Below, piece after piece: positions 52,155 through 59,743 of a stretch of 64,000 nucleotides of DNA. The stretch is from Verrucomicrobiaceae bacterium (GTDB lineage: Bacteria > Verrucomicrobiota > Verrucomicrobiia > Verrucomicrobiales > Verrucomicrobiaceae). The stretch lies in assembly GCA_027484445.1 (NCBI GenBank), contig JAIXSY010000045.1, positions 1-64,000 on the forward strand. The letters run 5' to 3'. The notes beneath the pieces were generated by a model. The model did no database searches. It was given only the letters and a program-made list of their open reading frames with translations, and had not been told where the DNA came from. The first letter of the stretch is position 1. Every line of letters starts with the position of its first letter. The translations under genes were made by a program, and so were the position numbers.

Positions 52155-52180
52155 GCTCCACCAATCGCGGCCGTTTGCCG
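52155..52180 (-). promoter_or_regulatory. 26-bp element CGGCAAA-N12-GTGGAGC before the ECF sigma gene
   Basis: CGGCAAA and GTGGAGC on the minus strand, preceded by CTTTTTCG, end ten bases before the sigma start. Read from its GTG, the frame hits a stop within seven codons, which shows the element is not a conserved start codon. Confidence 0.7.
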
Positions 52181-52302
52181 CGAAAAAGTGGCAGTGCCGG
52201 TGTTACCCGGCCACTCCTCGCCGCTCAAACTTTCCTACCGCTCGTAAAGACAGCGGAAGCTAATGGCTGCTCTCCAAACTTTGTGGATTCATTTCGGACC
52301 GG

Positions 52303-53541
52303 TCAACTAGCAGCCAGTCCGCTCAGCGTTCCCGTGCTACTTGCGAACTTGCCCGCCTCGATGCCGAGGTTTTGAAGCATGGACACAAAGAGGTTCGCCA
52401 TGGGTGTGTTGTTTTGCGTGTCGAAGGCGAGGTGCTGGCCGTGCTTGAAGCCGCCACCGGCGAGGATGAGGGGGAGGTTTTGGTTGCTGTGGGAGTTGGC
52501 GTTGCCGAGGCAGCTTCCGTAGAGGATTTGGGTGCGGTCGAGCAAGGTGCCGCCGGTTTCGTTGACGGATTGAAACGCTTTGAGTAGGTCGCCGAAGGCT
52601 GTCATCTGGGCTTCTTCGATCTTCTTCAATTCGGCGATCTTTTCGGGTTCGTTGCCGTGGTGGGTGAGTCCGTGGGTTTCGCTCTTCACGCCGGGCACAT
52701 GCGGCACGACGCTGAAGGTGCTGAGCGAGAGCGTGACGACGCGCGTGCTGTCCGTCTGCAAGGCGAGGCGGATGAGGTCGAACATGAGCTTGGACCTCGC
52801 GATGACCTCGTTGGCATCGGCGATGTCCTTGGGCTGCGGGTAGTCCACTTTCGGCTTCGGGCGGTTTTCCCACTCGATGTTGCGCTGGAGGCGGCCTTCG
52901 AGTTCACGCACGCTTTGGAAGTATTGTTCGAGTCGCGCCCGATCCTCCGCTGCGGTACTTTTTTCGAGTCGCTTGGCTTTGTCGAGGATCAAATCGAGCA
53001 CGCTGCCACCGGCTTCGATGCGGCGCATGGTGGCGGCTTTTTCCTCGGGTGTTCCGGCAACGAACAAGCGTCGATAAAGCCTCTCGGCGCTGGTCTCCGA
53101 CGGCAAAACAACGCCGGAGCGCGAGACGGCGATGGAGTCGGCATAGTGCTCGCCCTTGCGCACCGACACGGCGAGCGAGGGAAAGCGGGTATCGAGTCCT
53201 ATCTGCTCCGCGACAAGTTGATCGAGGGAGAGGCTGTTGCGAAACGTAGGCTGCCCCGGATGCGGCGCGCCCGTGAGGAAGCACTGGCCCGCGTGATGAT
53301 TCCCATCCACACCCGGATGCGAGAGGCCGCTGAAGGTGGTGAAGAGCGGACGATGCGCGGCGATGAGGTCGAGATAGGGGCTGGAGGTCTCGCCAGCCTT
53401 CGGAAAGAAGAACTGCGGCATCATGCCCAGCGGCACATGAATGGCGAAAAGCCGCTTCGGCGGCAGCTTTTCAGCAGCACGCCCGATGGATGGCAAAGCG
53501 AGGCAAGCGCCAGCAGCGCGGAGGAAGTTTCGGCGATTCAT
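52303..53541 (-). CDS. DUF1552 Tat-exported protein
   Basis: This 412-residue protein starts MNRRNFLRAAGACLALPSI, a twin-arginine signal. The domain is DUF1552, with RLFAIHVPLGMMPQFFFP, LSHPGVDGNHHAGQCFLTG and GLTHHGNE and a conserved end (LAGGGFKHGQHL, GIEAGKFASSTGTLSG). It is nearly always encoded beside a DUF1587-DUF1585 cytochrome gene in this phylum. Here that partner is 950 bases upstream, with a GxxExxY gene between them. Function unknown. I reject the TTG in repeat B1 five codons earlier in favour of the ATG at 53541. Confidence 0.9.
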   Translation of the reverse strand: MNRRNFLRAAGACLALPSIGRAAEKLPPKRLFAIHVPLGMMPQFFFPKAGETSSPYLDLIAAHRPLFTTFSGLSHPGVDGNHHAGQCFLTGAPHPGQPTFRNSLSLDQLVAEQIGLDTRFPSLAVSVRKGEHYADSIAVSRSGVVLPSETSAERLYRRLFVAGTPEEKAATMRRIEAGGSVLDLILDKAKRLEKSTAAEDRARLEQYFQSVRELEGRLQRNIEWENRPKPKVDYPQPKDIADANEVIARSKLMFDLIRLALQTDSTRVVTLSLSTFSVVPHVPGVKSETHGLTHHGNEPEKIAELKKIEEAQMTAFGDLLKAFQSVNETGGTLLDRTQILYGSCLGNANSHSNQNLPLILAGGGFKHGQHLAFDTQNNTPMANLFVSMLQNLGIEAGKFASSTGTLSGLAAS

Positions 53542-53550
53542 GGATGAGGT

Positions 53551-53628
53551 AGGCAAAAGAATGGAGGCAAGAGAATAGGATTCAGTTTTTCATTTCAGGT
53601 TATTCTTTTGCCCCCATTCTCCTGCCTA
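53551..53628. repeat. Palindromic repeat family B, copy B1
   Basis: An inverted repeat whose left arm is AGGCAAAAGAATGG then AGGCAAGAGAATAG. The right arm is its complement (TATTCTTTTGCCCCC then ATTCTCCTGCCTA). Each arm is itself a tandem pair of about 14 bases. It contains the stop codon of the GxxExxY gene and ends ten bases from the DUF1552 start. Confidence 0.9.
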
Positions 53629-54427
53629 TTTCAGGCTCAATGGTGGTCACCTCCAACCGAGAATGGTTCAGATTGATCCACTGAATGCCTTTCAGCGAGG
53701 GCGCGTGTTTCAAAAGAACTTCGAGATGCTGTCGATAGCTTGGTTGAGGTCGCGTGAAGCCTGTGACGACGAAACCATGCTCTATGTCATGCATCTGCAC
53801 AGGATGCGTGCCAAGGGTGATTGCACCTGAAGATAATTCCACACGCTGCACACAATGAGCCTCGCCCCCGAAATGATACACGAGGGCTTCTGTGTAGAGT
53901 GTGCTGCTCAGGTGAGTGCCCCAGTCGCGGATGAGTTCTTTGAGGTGTTCGATTAGCTCTGTGCAACGAGGCCTCAACGGCTTCCAGCCTGTCTTTCGCA
54001 TCGTGGGCTGATGCCGTTCGGGTTCACCCACGGCATTGCGGAGCAGCTTTCCGCGAACCTCGGACTCTCCTAAGTTGAGGAGCTTCACAAGTCGGATGTT
54101 TTGGAGCATCGCATAGTTGAGCGCTTGAGCGTCGTGCTCACGAAGCAATGAGGCAACGACTTTGAGTTCGTAGAGCATATGATTCACCACGAGATCGAGA
54201 AAGTAGGTCTTTTCGAAGCTTCCATGACTGACTTTGACCGGGACTTGGGTGTGAACTTCGAAACCGTGAGCACGCAGACGAGCCGCCAGATCATTCTCAT
54301 AGATGCGCTCGTCGAACAGCCGACCGAAGTGGTTCTGACTCGCATAAGCACAACGCATCACTACCTCGTCAATTTCGGCGAAGGTTTTGTCCGAGATGCT
54401 TCGCAGTTCAAGGGGGCGGTGAATAGG
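53600..54427 (-). CDS. Two-domain GxxExxY-like (PDDEXK_3) protein, family B cassette
   Basis: This 275-residue protein matches the family around L38-F-D-E41-R-I-Y44, where the usual Gly is Leu. It has D79 and E88-L-K90 in YFLDLVVNHMLYELK, a PD-(D/E)XK-like active site. The second half (about 160-265) resembles a degenerate repeat of the fold, as in the GxxExxY protein at 17143. The last residues, RRMGAKE, and the stop are encoded by repeat B1. The start at 54427 is 15 bases from repeat B2. It is co-oriented with, and inserted between, the DUF1592 and DUF1552 genes. Confidence 0.8.
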   Translation of the reverse strand, partial: PIHRPLELRSISDKTFAEIDEVVMRCAYASQNHFGRLFDERIYENDLAARLRAHGFEVHTQVPVKVSHGSFEKTYFLDLVVNHMLYELKVVASLLREHDAQALNYAMLQNIRLVKLLNLGESEVRGKLLRNAVGEPERHQPTMRKTGWKPLRPRCTELIEHLKELIRDWGTHLSSTLYTEALVYHFGGEAHCVQRVELSSGAITLGTHPVQMHDIEHGFVVTGFTRPQPSYRQHLEVLLKHAPSLKGIQWINLNHSRLEVTTIEPEIGRRMGAKE

Positions 54428-54441
54428 CATGACGGGGAGGG

Positions 54442-54577
54442 TAGGCAAAAGAATGGGGGCAAGAGAATAGGATTCAGAGGTCAAAGTCAGTTCATTCTTT
54501 TGCCCCCATTGATGCGCTTCGCTTCCCTGAGGGCAGCCTTCGGCTGTCTGTCTCGCTGCGCTCGGCTCTCTTGCCTA
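54442..54577. repeat. Palindromic repeat family B, copy B2, with insertion
   Basis: The left arm (TAGGCAAAAGAATGG then GGGCAAGAGAATAG) is intact. The right arm starts TTCATTCTTTTGCCCCCATT and resumes as CTCTTGCCTA after 57 foreign bases (54511-54567). The insert has a short hairpin, CAGCC-TTC-GGCTG, and reads as Arg/Ser-rich residues in the DUF1592 frame. Confidence 0.85.
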
Positions 54578-57152
54578 TAAAAATCCGATCCGCAGCCAGC
54601 GCATGGATCAGCGACCGCATCCCATACCCACTGCTCTTCGTGCTTTCGACGATCTGGCGGATCTGGGCTCGGTCGGCGTAGCTTACCTCAGCTCCGGTGG
54701 CGTAGCGGGAGAGGTGGGCGATGAAGGCGCGGGCGAGTCGGGCGGGATCGCTGGTGAGGAGGGCATTCAGATCATTCGGGCCGCTGAAGGAGCGGCCATC
54801 GGTGAGGGCACCGCTCGGGTCCACTTTCGGACCGAGCTTGTATTGCACACGCCAGTCGGTTTTGCCTTTCTCGGGGGGCTCGTCGCCTTGGCCGTTGGAG
54901 CGGTAGCGATCGCGCAGGCCGCCAATCGGATCGAAGGCTTCGAGAGCGAAGCCTGCGGGGTCAATCTTGGCGTGGCAGGCGGCGCAGTTGGTGTCGGCGC
55001 GGTGTTTGTCGAGTTGCTCGCGCACGGTGGTGGTGCCGCGTGTGTCGGGATCGACAGCGGAGACGCCAGGCGGCGGTGGTGGGGCGGGATCGTTCAACAC
55101 GCGATCCATCACCCACACGCCACGCTTCACGGGCGAGGTGGTGGTGCCGTTCGCGGTGAGCTTGTGGATGGCCGCCTGGCCGAGCAGGCCTCCGCGCAGG
55201 CTTTCCGGTGGCAGCGGGACTTTGCGCGGCTCCACACCATGCACGTCTTTGATGCCGTAGTGCTCCGCCAAACGCTGCGTGAGCATGGCAAAGCCCGGTT
55301 TGAGCAGCGCAGTGATGGGGAGATCGTTTTGGATGAGTTCGCGAACAAAGGCACGCGTCTCGGCGGACATGCCTTCGTGGAGCAAAAAGCGATACTCAGG
55401 GTAAAGCTGCGGATCAGGCGTGGTTTCATCGAGACGGCTGAGTTCGAGCCATTGATTCGTGAAATCCTCAATGAAGCGCTCGCCGCGTTTGTCCGCGAGC
55501 AGGCGATCCACCTCCTTGCGGAGCACCGCTGGGTTTTGGAGGTCTGCGGCAAGCAACTCGGCATCCGGCGGGCCATTCCAGAGCCAGTAGGAGAGCCGAG
55601 AGGCAAGCGAATCCGGCGCATGAAACAAAAACTCCGGCGAGGTGAGCACCGCGACATACACACGCCGCATCGCGTCCTCAAAGCAGTCCTTCGCGGCAAG
55701 TCGAGAGCGCAGCAGTGCCACATAGGGCTCGATCTCTTCGGGCTTCACCTCCCGACGAAACGCCTTGGGCAAAAACGCCGTGAGCAGCTTGCGGGCATCT
55801 TCTTCCGGCTGTGCCGACTGCACGGTCTCCAGCGCTGGCTTTCGCTCCTGCGGCGTGAGATCAAAATGCATGCTCGGCACATAGCCGCCGATACTGCGCA
55901 CCTCCTCGCGCTGCGGCGGCACCGCTTCACTACCTTGCGGCCACGGCTTGATCGGCAGATCGCCAAAGAGCCGCTTGTGACTCTCTGGCGGCCACACGGC
56001 GTTGATCGGCCCTTCGATCTCGAACCAGTCAATCGCCACGCCCGGCCCCACATGCTTCTTCGCGCGTCCGGCCACCTGACCGATGCGCAGGCCGTTCCAA
56101 GGAATCGACACCGGATCAAAGACGATGCTTTCATGCGCATCGAGCCACTCGGTGATCTCCGCCTCGTTCGACTGCATCGACGGCGCGGTGAAGGCCCGCA
56201 GCAAGCGCCCGCCTTCCTGTTGCTTGCCCTCCTCATGCGCCCGCAGCACCGCAGCCTGCGGCGCGGCGCAAGGCTCCGGCTTGCCCTCGTTCCAATGAAA
56301 GCCCCACAGCGAGAGCTTCATGCGATACATGCCCGCGTAGATCGGCGACACATTCATCGCCGCCTCATAGCCCGCGAGATTCGGATTGAGCAAACCGACC
56401 GCGCTCTGGCTTTTTGCGGCCTTTACGGCTTCGAGCAGTTTTTTGCGTTCCTCCAAATCAGGCCCTTCATGGCCGACATAGCCTTGCTTGTCCTCGAAAC
56501 CGCCACGCACCGGCAGCGCGGGATCGTTCTGTTTGTCTTTGAGCAACACATACTGGCCGTGCTCCAGATTCGCGCCGAACTTGAACAAGCCCGCCGGATA
56601 GATGCGCTTCTTGAAGACTCGCGGTGGAGTGCTGCGCGTGGCAATTGCCGCATCCAGCGCTTTTTCGACCGCCTCCTCATAGGCCGCGAGATGCGCGGGC
56701 GAGATGTCCAACGCACCTGCCATCTTGTCATAGCCCGCCACGCGACCATCCGCCGGTAGCAGCGCCGTGATGTCGAGCCTCGGCAGCGCCAGCAGATCCT
56801 GAAGCGTGTTTTGAAACTCCACCCGCGTCATCCGCCGCATCCGAATGCGCCCCTGATCGCCCGCCTTCGCAAGCGCCATCAGCTTCGCGTCCATCTCACT
56901 CACAAACTCCACCCGCTCCGCCTCCGCAGGCTGCTTTTTCTTCTTCGGCGGCATCTCCCCGCGCTCCACCGCATCGTGCACTTTGACGAGCAGGTCCAGA
57001 TGCTCCGCGTCAAAGCGGAGGGCGGTCAAATCGAGGTCACCCTTCTTCGTCTCCGCATCATGGCAGTCATAACAATGCTGCTCCAAAAACACCGTCGGTG
57101 GCGCAGCGAGAAGTGAGGTGGCAAACAGGCAAGTGAGGAGAATCTGACGCAT
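54492..57152 (-). CDS. Planctomycete-type cytochrome (DUF1587/1592/1588/1585) protein
   Basis: This 886-residue exported protein has a signal peptide, then a CYDCH haem site in FLEQHCYDCHDAETKKGDLDL. Domains typical of the family follow: MTRVEFQNTLQDLLALP (DUF1587), RLSYWLWNGPPDAELLAA (DUF1592), RGVWVMDRVLNDPAPPPPPGV (DUF1588) and a C-terminal DUF1585 with a CAACHAKIDPAGFALEAFDPIGG second haem site. It pairs with a DUF1552 gene downstream. The last 25 residues are unlike the family and come from repeat B2 and its insertion, ending MGAKE. Confidence 0.9.
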   Translation of the reverse strand: MRQILLTCLFATSLLAAPPTVFLEQHCYDCHDAETKKGDLDLTALRFDAEHLDLLVKVHDAVERGEMPPKKKKQPAEAERVEFVSEMDAKLMALAKAGDQGRIRMRRMTRVEFQNTLQDLLALPRLDITALLPADGRVAGYDKMAGALDISPAHLAAYEEAVEKALDAAIATRSTPPRVFKKRIYPAGLFKFGANLEHGQYVLLKDKQNDPALPVRGGFEDKQGYVGHEGPDLEERKKLLEAVKAAKSQSAVGLLNPNLAGYEAAMNVSPIYAGMYRMKLSLWGFHWNEGKPEPCAAPQAAVLRAHEEGKQQEGGRLLRAFTAPSMQSNEAEITEWLDAHESIVFDPVSIPWNGLRIGQVAGRAKKHVGPGVAIDWFEIEGPINAVWPPESHKRLFGDLPIKPWPQGSEAVPPQREEVRSIGGYVPSMHFDLTPQERKPALETVQSAQPEEDARKLLTAFLPKAFRREVKPEEIEPYVALLRSRLAAKDCFEDAMRRVYVAVLTSPEFLFHAPDSLASRLSYWLWNGPPDAELLAADLQNPAVLRKEVDRLLADKRGERFIEDFTNQWLELSRLDETTPDPQLYPEYRFLLHEGMSAETRAFVRELIQNDLPITALLKPGFAMLTQRLAEHYGIKDVHGVEPRKVPLPPESLRGGLLGQAAIHKLTANGTTTSPVKRGVWVMDRVLNDPAPPPPPGVSAVDPDTRGTTTVREQLDKHRADTNCAACHAKIDPAGFALEAFDPIGGLRDRYRSNGQGDEPPEKGKTDWRVQYKLGPKVDPSGALTDGRSFSGPNDLNALLTSDPARLARAFIAHLSRYATGAEVSYADRAQIRQIVESTKSSGYGMRSLIHALAADRIFIGKRAERSETDSRRLPSGKRSASMGAKE

Positions 57153-57167
57153 AATACATGGGGAGCG

Positions 57168-57234
57168 TAGACAGGAGAATGGTGGCAGAAGAATAACAAA
57201 CAGATTCATTCTCTTGCCCCCATTCTTCTGCCTA
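57168..57234. repeat. Palindromic repeat family B, copy B3
   Basis: Left arm AGACAGGAGAATGG then TGGCAGAAGAATA, right arm TTCATTCTCTTGCCCCC then ATTCTTCTGCCTA. It sits between the DUF1592 gene start and the end of the SGNH gene. Confidence 0.88.
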
Positions 57235-57241
57235 ATTCCGG

Positions 57242-58069
57242 TTACTTCACCACCAGCAGCGGCTTCAATTTGGCGGCATACACCGCATAGCCCGCAGGCG
57301 AGAGGTGGATGTTATCCGGGGTGAAGAGGTCCTTCTTGATCGTGCCGTCCGCGTTGGTGAAGTCGGGCCATAGGTCGAGGACTTTCACGTTCGGATCGCT
57401 GTCGAGCTTGAGAGGATCGAGAGCGGCGTTGGTCTTCTTGATGTCTTCGTAGAAGGCGTTTCCGGGCGTGTGTGCTGGCAAAATCTTCGCCACGATGATG
57501 GCGGCGGCGGGGAACTTCTCGCGCAGGTTCTTCAGGCACATCTCGATGCCTTTGGCAGCGGCTTCGATGCCGGTCTCGGGGGTGAAGAACATGTTGTTGT
57601 TACCGATCATGAGCACGATGGACTTCGGCTGAAGACCTTCGACACCGCCGTGATCGAGGCGCCAGAGCACATTCTGCGTTTTGTCGCCGCCGATGCCGAT
57701 GTTGACGGCTTTGAGCTCGGGGAAGTTCTTCTTCCACGAATCGCCCCACTGGATCGTGATGCTATCGCCGACGAGCAACACATCCACCGGACCTTGATTC
57801 GCCTGCACAGTCTTCACATGCGCCTCGTGAAGCTTTAGCCAAGCATCTCCGCCGAAATGACCCGCGCTCGGCACTTGAGGCCAAAGTTGCGGCAGATGCT
57901 TGTTCGACTCACGGCCGGGGCGACGCTCGTATTCCGGCTTGTCGACGACATAGGCCCGTTCTTCCGCCGTGAGCGGCCAGCCGGTCTTTTGAGGCTCGGC
58001 GGTGACGTGCGGGTAATCGAGAGCGGCAGCAGTAGAGGCAACGAGGAGGAGGAAGGTGAAGCGGATCAT
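57242..58069 (-). CDS. Exported SGNH/GDSL-type hydrolase
   Basis: This 275-residue protein has a signal peptide (MIRFTFLLLVASTAAA). The SGNH blocks are present: block I DVLLVGDSITIQWGDSW with the nucleophile Ser, block II NIGIGGDKTQNVLWRL, block III VLMIGNNNM and block V with Asp/His in FTPDNIHLSPAGY. It is probably a carbohydrate acetylesterase or lipase-like enzyme. A longer frame from 58189 includes repeat B4 and is rejected. It is the last gene of a minus-strand group flanked by repeats B3 and B4. Confidence 0.9.
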   Translation of the reverse strand: MIRFTFLLLVASTAAALDYPHVTAEPQKTGWPLTAEERAYVVDKPEYERRPGRESNKHLPQLWPQVPSAGHFGGDAWLKLHEAHVKTVQANQGPVDVLLVGDSITIQWGDSWKKNFPELKAVNIGIGGDKTQNVLWRLDHGGVEGLQPKSIVLMIGNNNMFFTPETGIEAAAKGIEMCLKNLREKFPAAAIIVAKILPAHTPGNAFYEDIKKTNAALDPLKLDSDPNVKVLDLWPDFTNADGTIKKDLFTPDNIHLSPAGYAVYAAKLKPLLVVK

Positions 58070-58113
58070 CTGGGTTGATACGGAGAGGTGCGCTGACACT
58101 CGACATGGATTTA

Positions 58114-58179
58114 TCGACAGAAGAATGGGGACAAGAGAATGATAGGAATCAGATTCTTCTGTCCCCATTCTTTTGTCGA
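58114..58179. repeat. Palindromic repeat family B, copy B4
   Basis: Left arm TCGACAGAAGAATGG then GGACAAGAGAAT, right arm ATTCTTCTGTCCCC then ATTCTTTTGTCGA. The outer GGC has become CGA, with a matching change on the other side, so the stem is kept. It lies between the SGNH gene and the second anti-sigma gene. Confidence 0.9.
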
Positions 58180-58185
58180 AATGCT

Positions 58186-59112
58186 TCACCGCTGCACGAT
58201 TCGCACGGGCAAGGTGGGTTGGGTTTTCAAGGTCAGCTTCACGTTGTCAGCCGACAGTTCGTCGAGCTTGGCTGGTCGGAGGTTCGGACGGGCGGAGATT
58301 TGGATGACGACGAAATCGGCTTCCGCAGGGACGAGACACTTGGCGGTCAGGTGGCGGGTGCCTTTGGCATCGGTGCCGAGCGTGGTGACCTGGGCGCTGC
58401 CGCTGGCGAGGGTGTCGGTGATGCTTTGTGGCCAGCTTTGATGCAGACCGGCGGGATCGCCCTGGAAGAGGTAGAGCTGGCAGAAGAAGGTGACAGAAGG
58501 CTTCGTGTTGTGAGGGCGGTCATCGATGAAGTCGGCGCTGAGCTCAAGCACGGAGTCTCCTTCGGGGCTGAGCGTGTGGCGCAGCGGGCGGAGATCGACG
58601 AGTTGGAAGACATCGCACGAGATGGCTCGCGCACTGGGATCGCCAGCATCACTGCCGGGGGCGATGAAGCGGAGCTTGCCGTCCGCGATGGAGGCTTCAT
58701 CGCCGCTCCAAACACCGATCTGGCGTGGGAAGCCAAACTCGAGGCGTTCTTCCTCGAAGCTGCCGTTGATCAACGAAAACAGCCGCTCGGTAGTCGCCTT
58801 GGGCGATGAGATGGCCCAGACGATGGAGGCGCTGAACAAGCCGATGACGAGTCCGGCCGCCATCGCGGTGATCGGGCGGGTGATCCAGGTGAGACGCTTC
58901 TTTCCCGGAGTGCGGCTGAAGCCGCAGCCACTTTGGAAGGCCTCCTGACGGAAGCGATCATGCAGCGCCATCGAGCGCAGTTGAGTCTCGGCGAAGAGCT
59001 GGCGTCTCGCGGGATCATCCCGCATTACGGCTTCGAATGCCGTCATCTCATCGGGCGTGAGGGTGCCATCCTGATGGCGCATGAGCAGATGGAGAAAGTC
59101 GGTGTCGTTCAT
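58186..59112 (-). CDS. Second anti-sigma-like membrane protein
   Basis: This 308-residue protein has a cytoplasmic N-terminal segment (LHLLMRHQDGTLTPDEMTAFEAVMRDDPARRQLFAE) common to anti-sigma partners in this phylum. One membrane helix (ITAMAAGLVIGLFSASIVWAI) and a periplasmic beta-rich domain that begins NGSFEE follow. A FecR domain is not clear. It overlaps sigma gene two by four bases and is probably its regulator. Confidence 0.8.
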   Translation of the reverse strand: MNDTDFLHLLMRHQDGTLTPDEMTAFEAVMRDDPARRQLFAETQLRSMALHDRFRQEAFQSGCGFSRTPGKKRLTWITRPITAMAAGLVIGLFSASIVWAISSPKATTERLFSLINGSFEEERLEFGFPRQIGVWSGDEASIADGKLRFIAPGSDAGDPSARAISCDVFQLVDLRPLRHTLSPEGDSVLELSADFIDDRPHNTKPSVTFFCQLYLFQGDPAGLHQSWPQSITDTLASGSAQVTTLGTDAKGTRHLTAKCLVPAEADFVVIQISARPNLRPAKLDELSADNVKLTLKTQPTLPVRIVQR

Positions 59113-59624
59113 GAGGCGGATTCGGTTTGAAGGCGGGCGCGAATGCAGTCGCCAAGGGCTTTGTGCAGGCGGGCGAGAGCTTGATAGACGGTTTCGATCT
59201 TGCGGCCCATCATCGCGGCTACGTCAGTGCAGTTGCGACGTTCGAAGTAGCGAAGCCGCAGCAGTTCGCGGTTGTTCGGCGTGATTTGCTCGACGCAGAG
59301 GCTCAGCGCTTCCTGCATGACATCGACGCGACTCTGCTCCGGCCACTCGTCCGCCAGCAGAGCCAGCATTTCATCGCTCAGGCCCACATAGCGGCCATCA
59401 CGAGCGCGCAGGATGTCGATGGCGCGATTCTTTCCCGTGAGCCGAGTCCAGTTCATGAGATGCGCCGGAGTCTCAAAGCTGTTCGCCCGCGCCACGGCCT
59501 TCACGCACACCTCCTGAAACACGTCCTCCGCCAGATGAAAATCTCGCGTCACGCTGGCAAAAAAGGCCGTAAGCGGCAGCCGCTCAGAGAGCAGGGTGGC
59601 GGCAATGGTTTCGGGCGGGAGCAT
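59109..59624 (-). CDS. Second ECF sigma factor
   Basis: This 171-residue protein has region 2 (LTAFFASVTRDFHLAEDVFQEVCVKAVARA) and region 4 (ITPNNRELLRLRYFERRNCTDVAAMMGRKIETVYQALARLHKAL). It belongs to the same broad group as the sigma factor at 51611 but is clearly different. No 26-bp element was found upstream. The ATG at 59624 is preferred since the longer frame adds a low-quality N terminus. Confidence 0.88.
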   Translation of the reverse strand: MLPPETIAATLLSERLPLTAFFASVTRDFHLAEDVFQEVCVKAVARANSFETPAHLMNWTRLTGKNRAIDILRARDGRYVGLSDEMLALLADEWPEQSRVDVMQEALSLCVEQITPNNRELLRLRYFERRNCTDVAAMMGRKIETVYQALARLHKALGDCIRARLQTESAS

Positions 59625-59711
59625 GTTCACGAAGATTACGACGCGAGGCTCCGAATCTCGACAGGGCGTCGCATTGACTGTTTGCTGACAATTTAGCGCC
59701 GCGAGCTTGAT

Positions 59712-59727
59712 GTCCTGCTGACAGGAC
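59712..59727. promoter_or_regulatory. Short hairpin before the metallophosphoesterase gene
   Basis: GTCCTG-CTGA-CAGGAC is a perfect six-base-pair hairpin 16 bases ahead of the ATG at 59744. No T-run follows, so it is not a terminator. It may be an operator or an mRNA leader structure, or chance. Confidence 0.35.
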
Positions 59728-59743
59728 TTCGTAGATTCAAGCC

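Noticed and set aside
59712..59727. Rho-independent terminator
   Set aside because: The hairpin has no T-run and lies right before a start codon.
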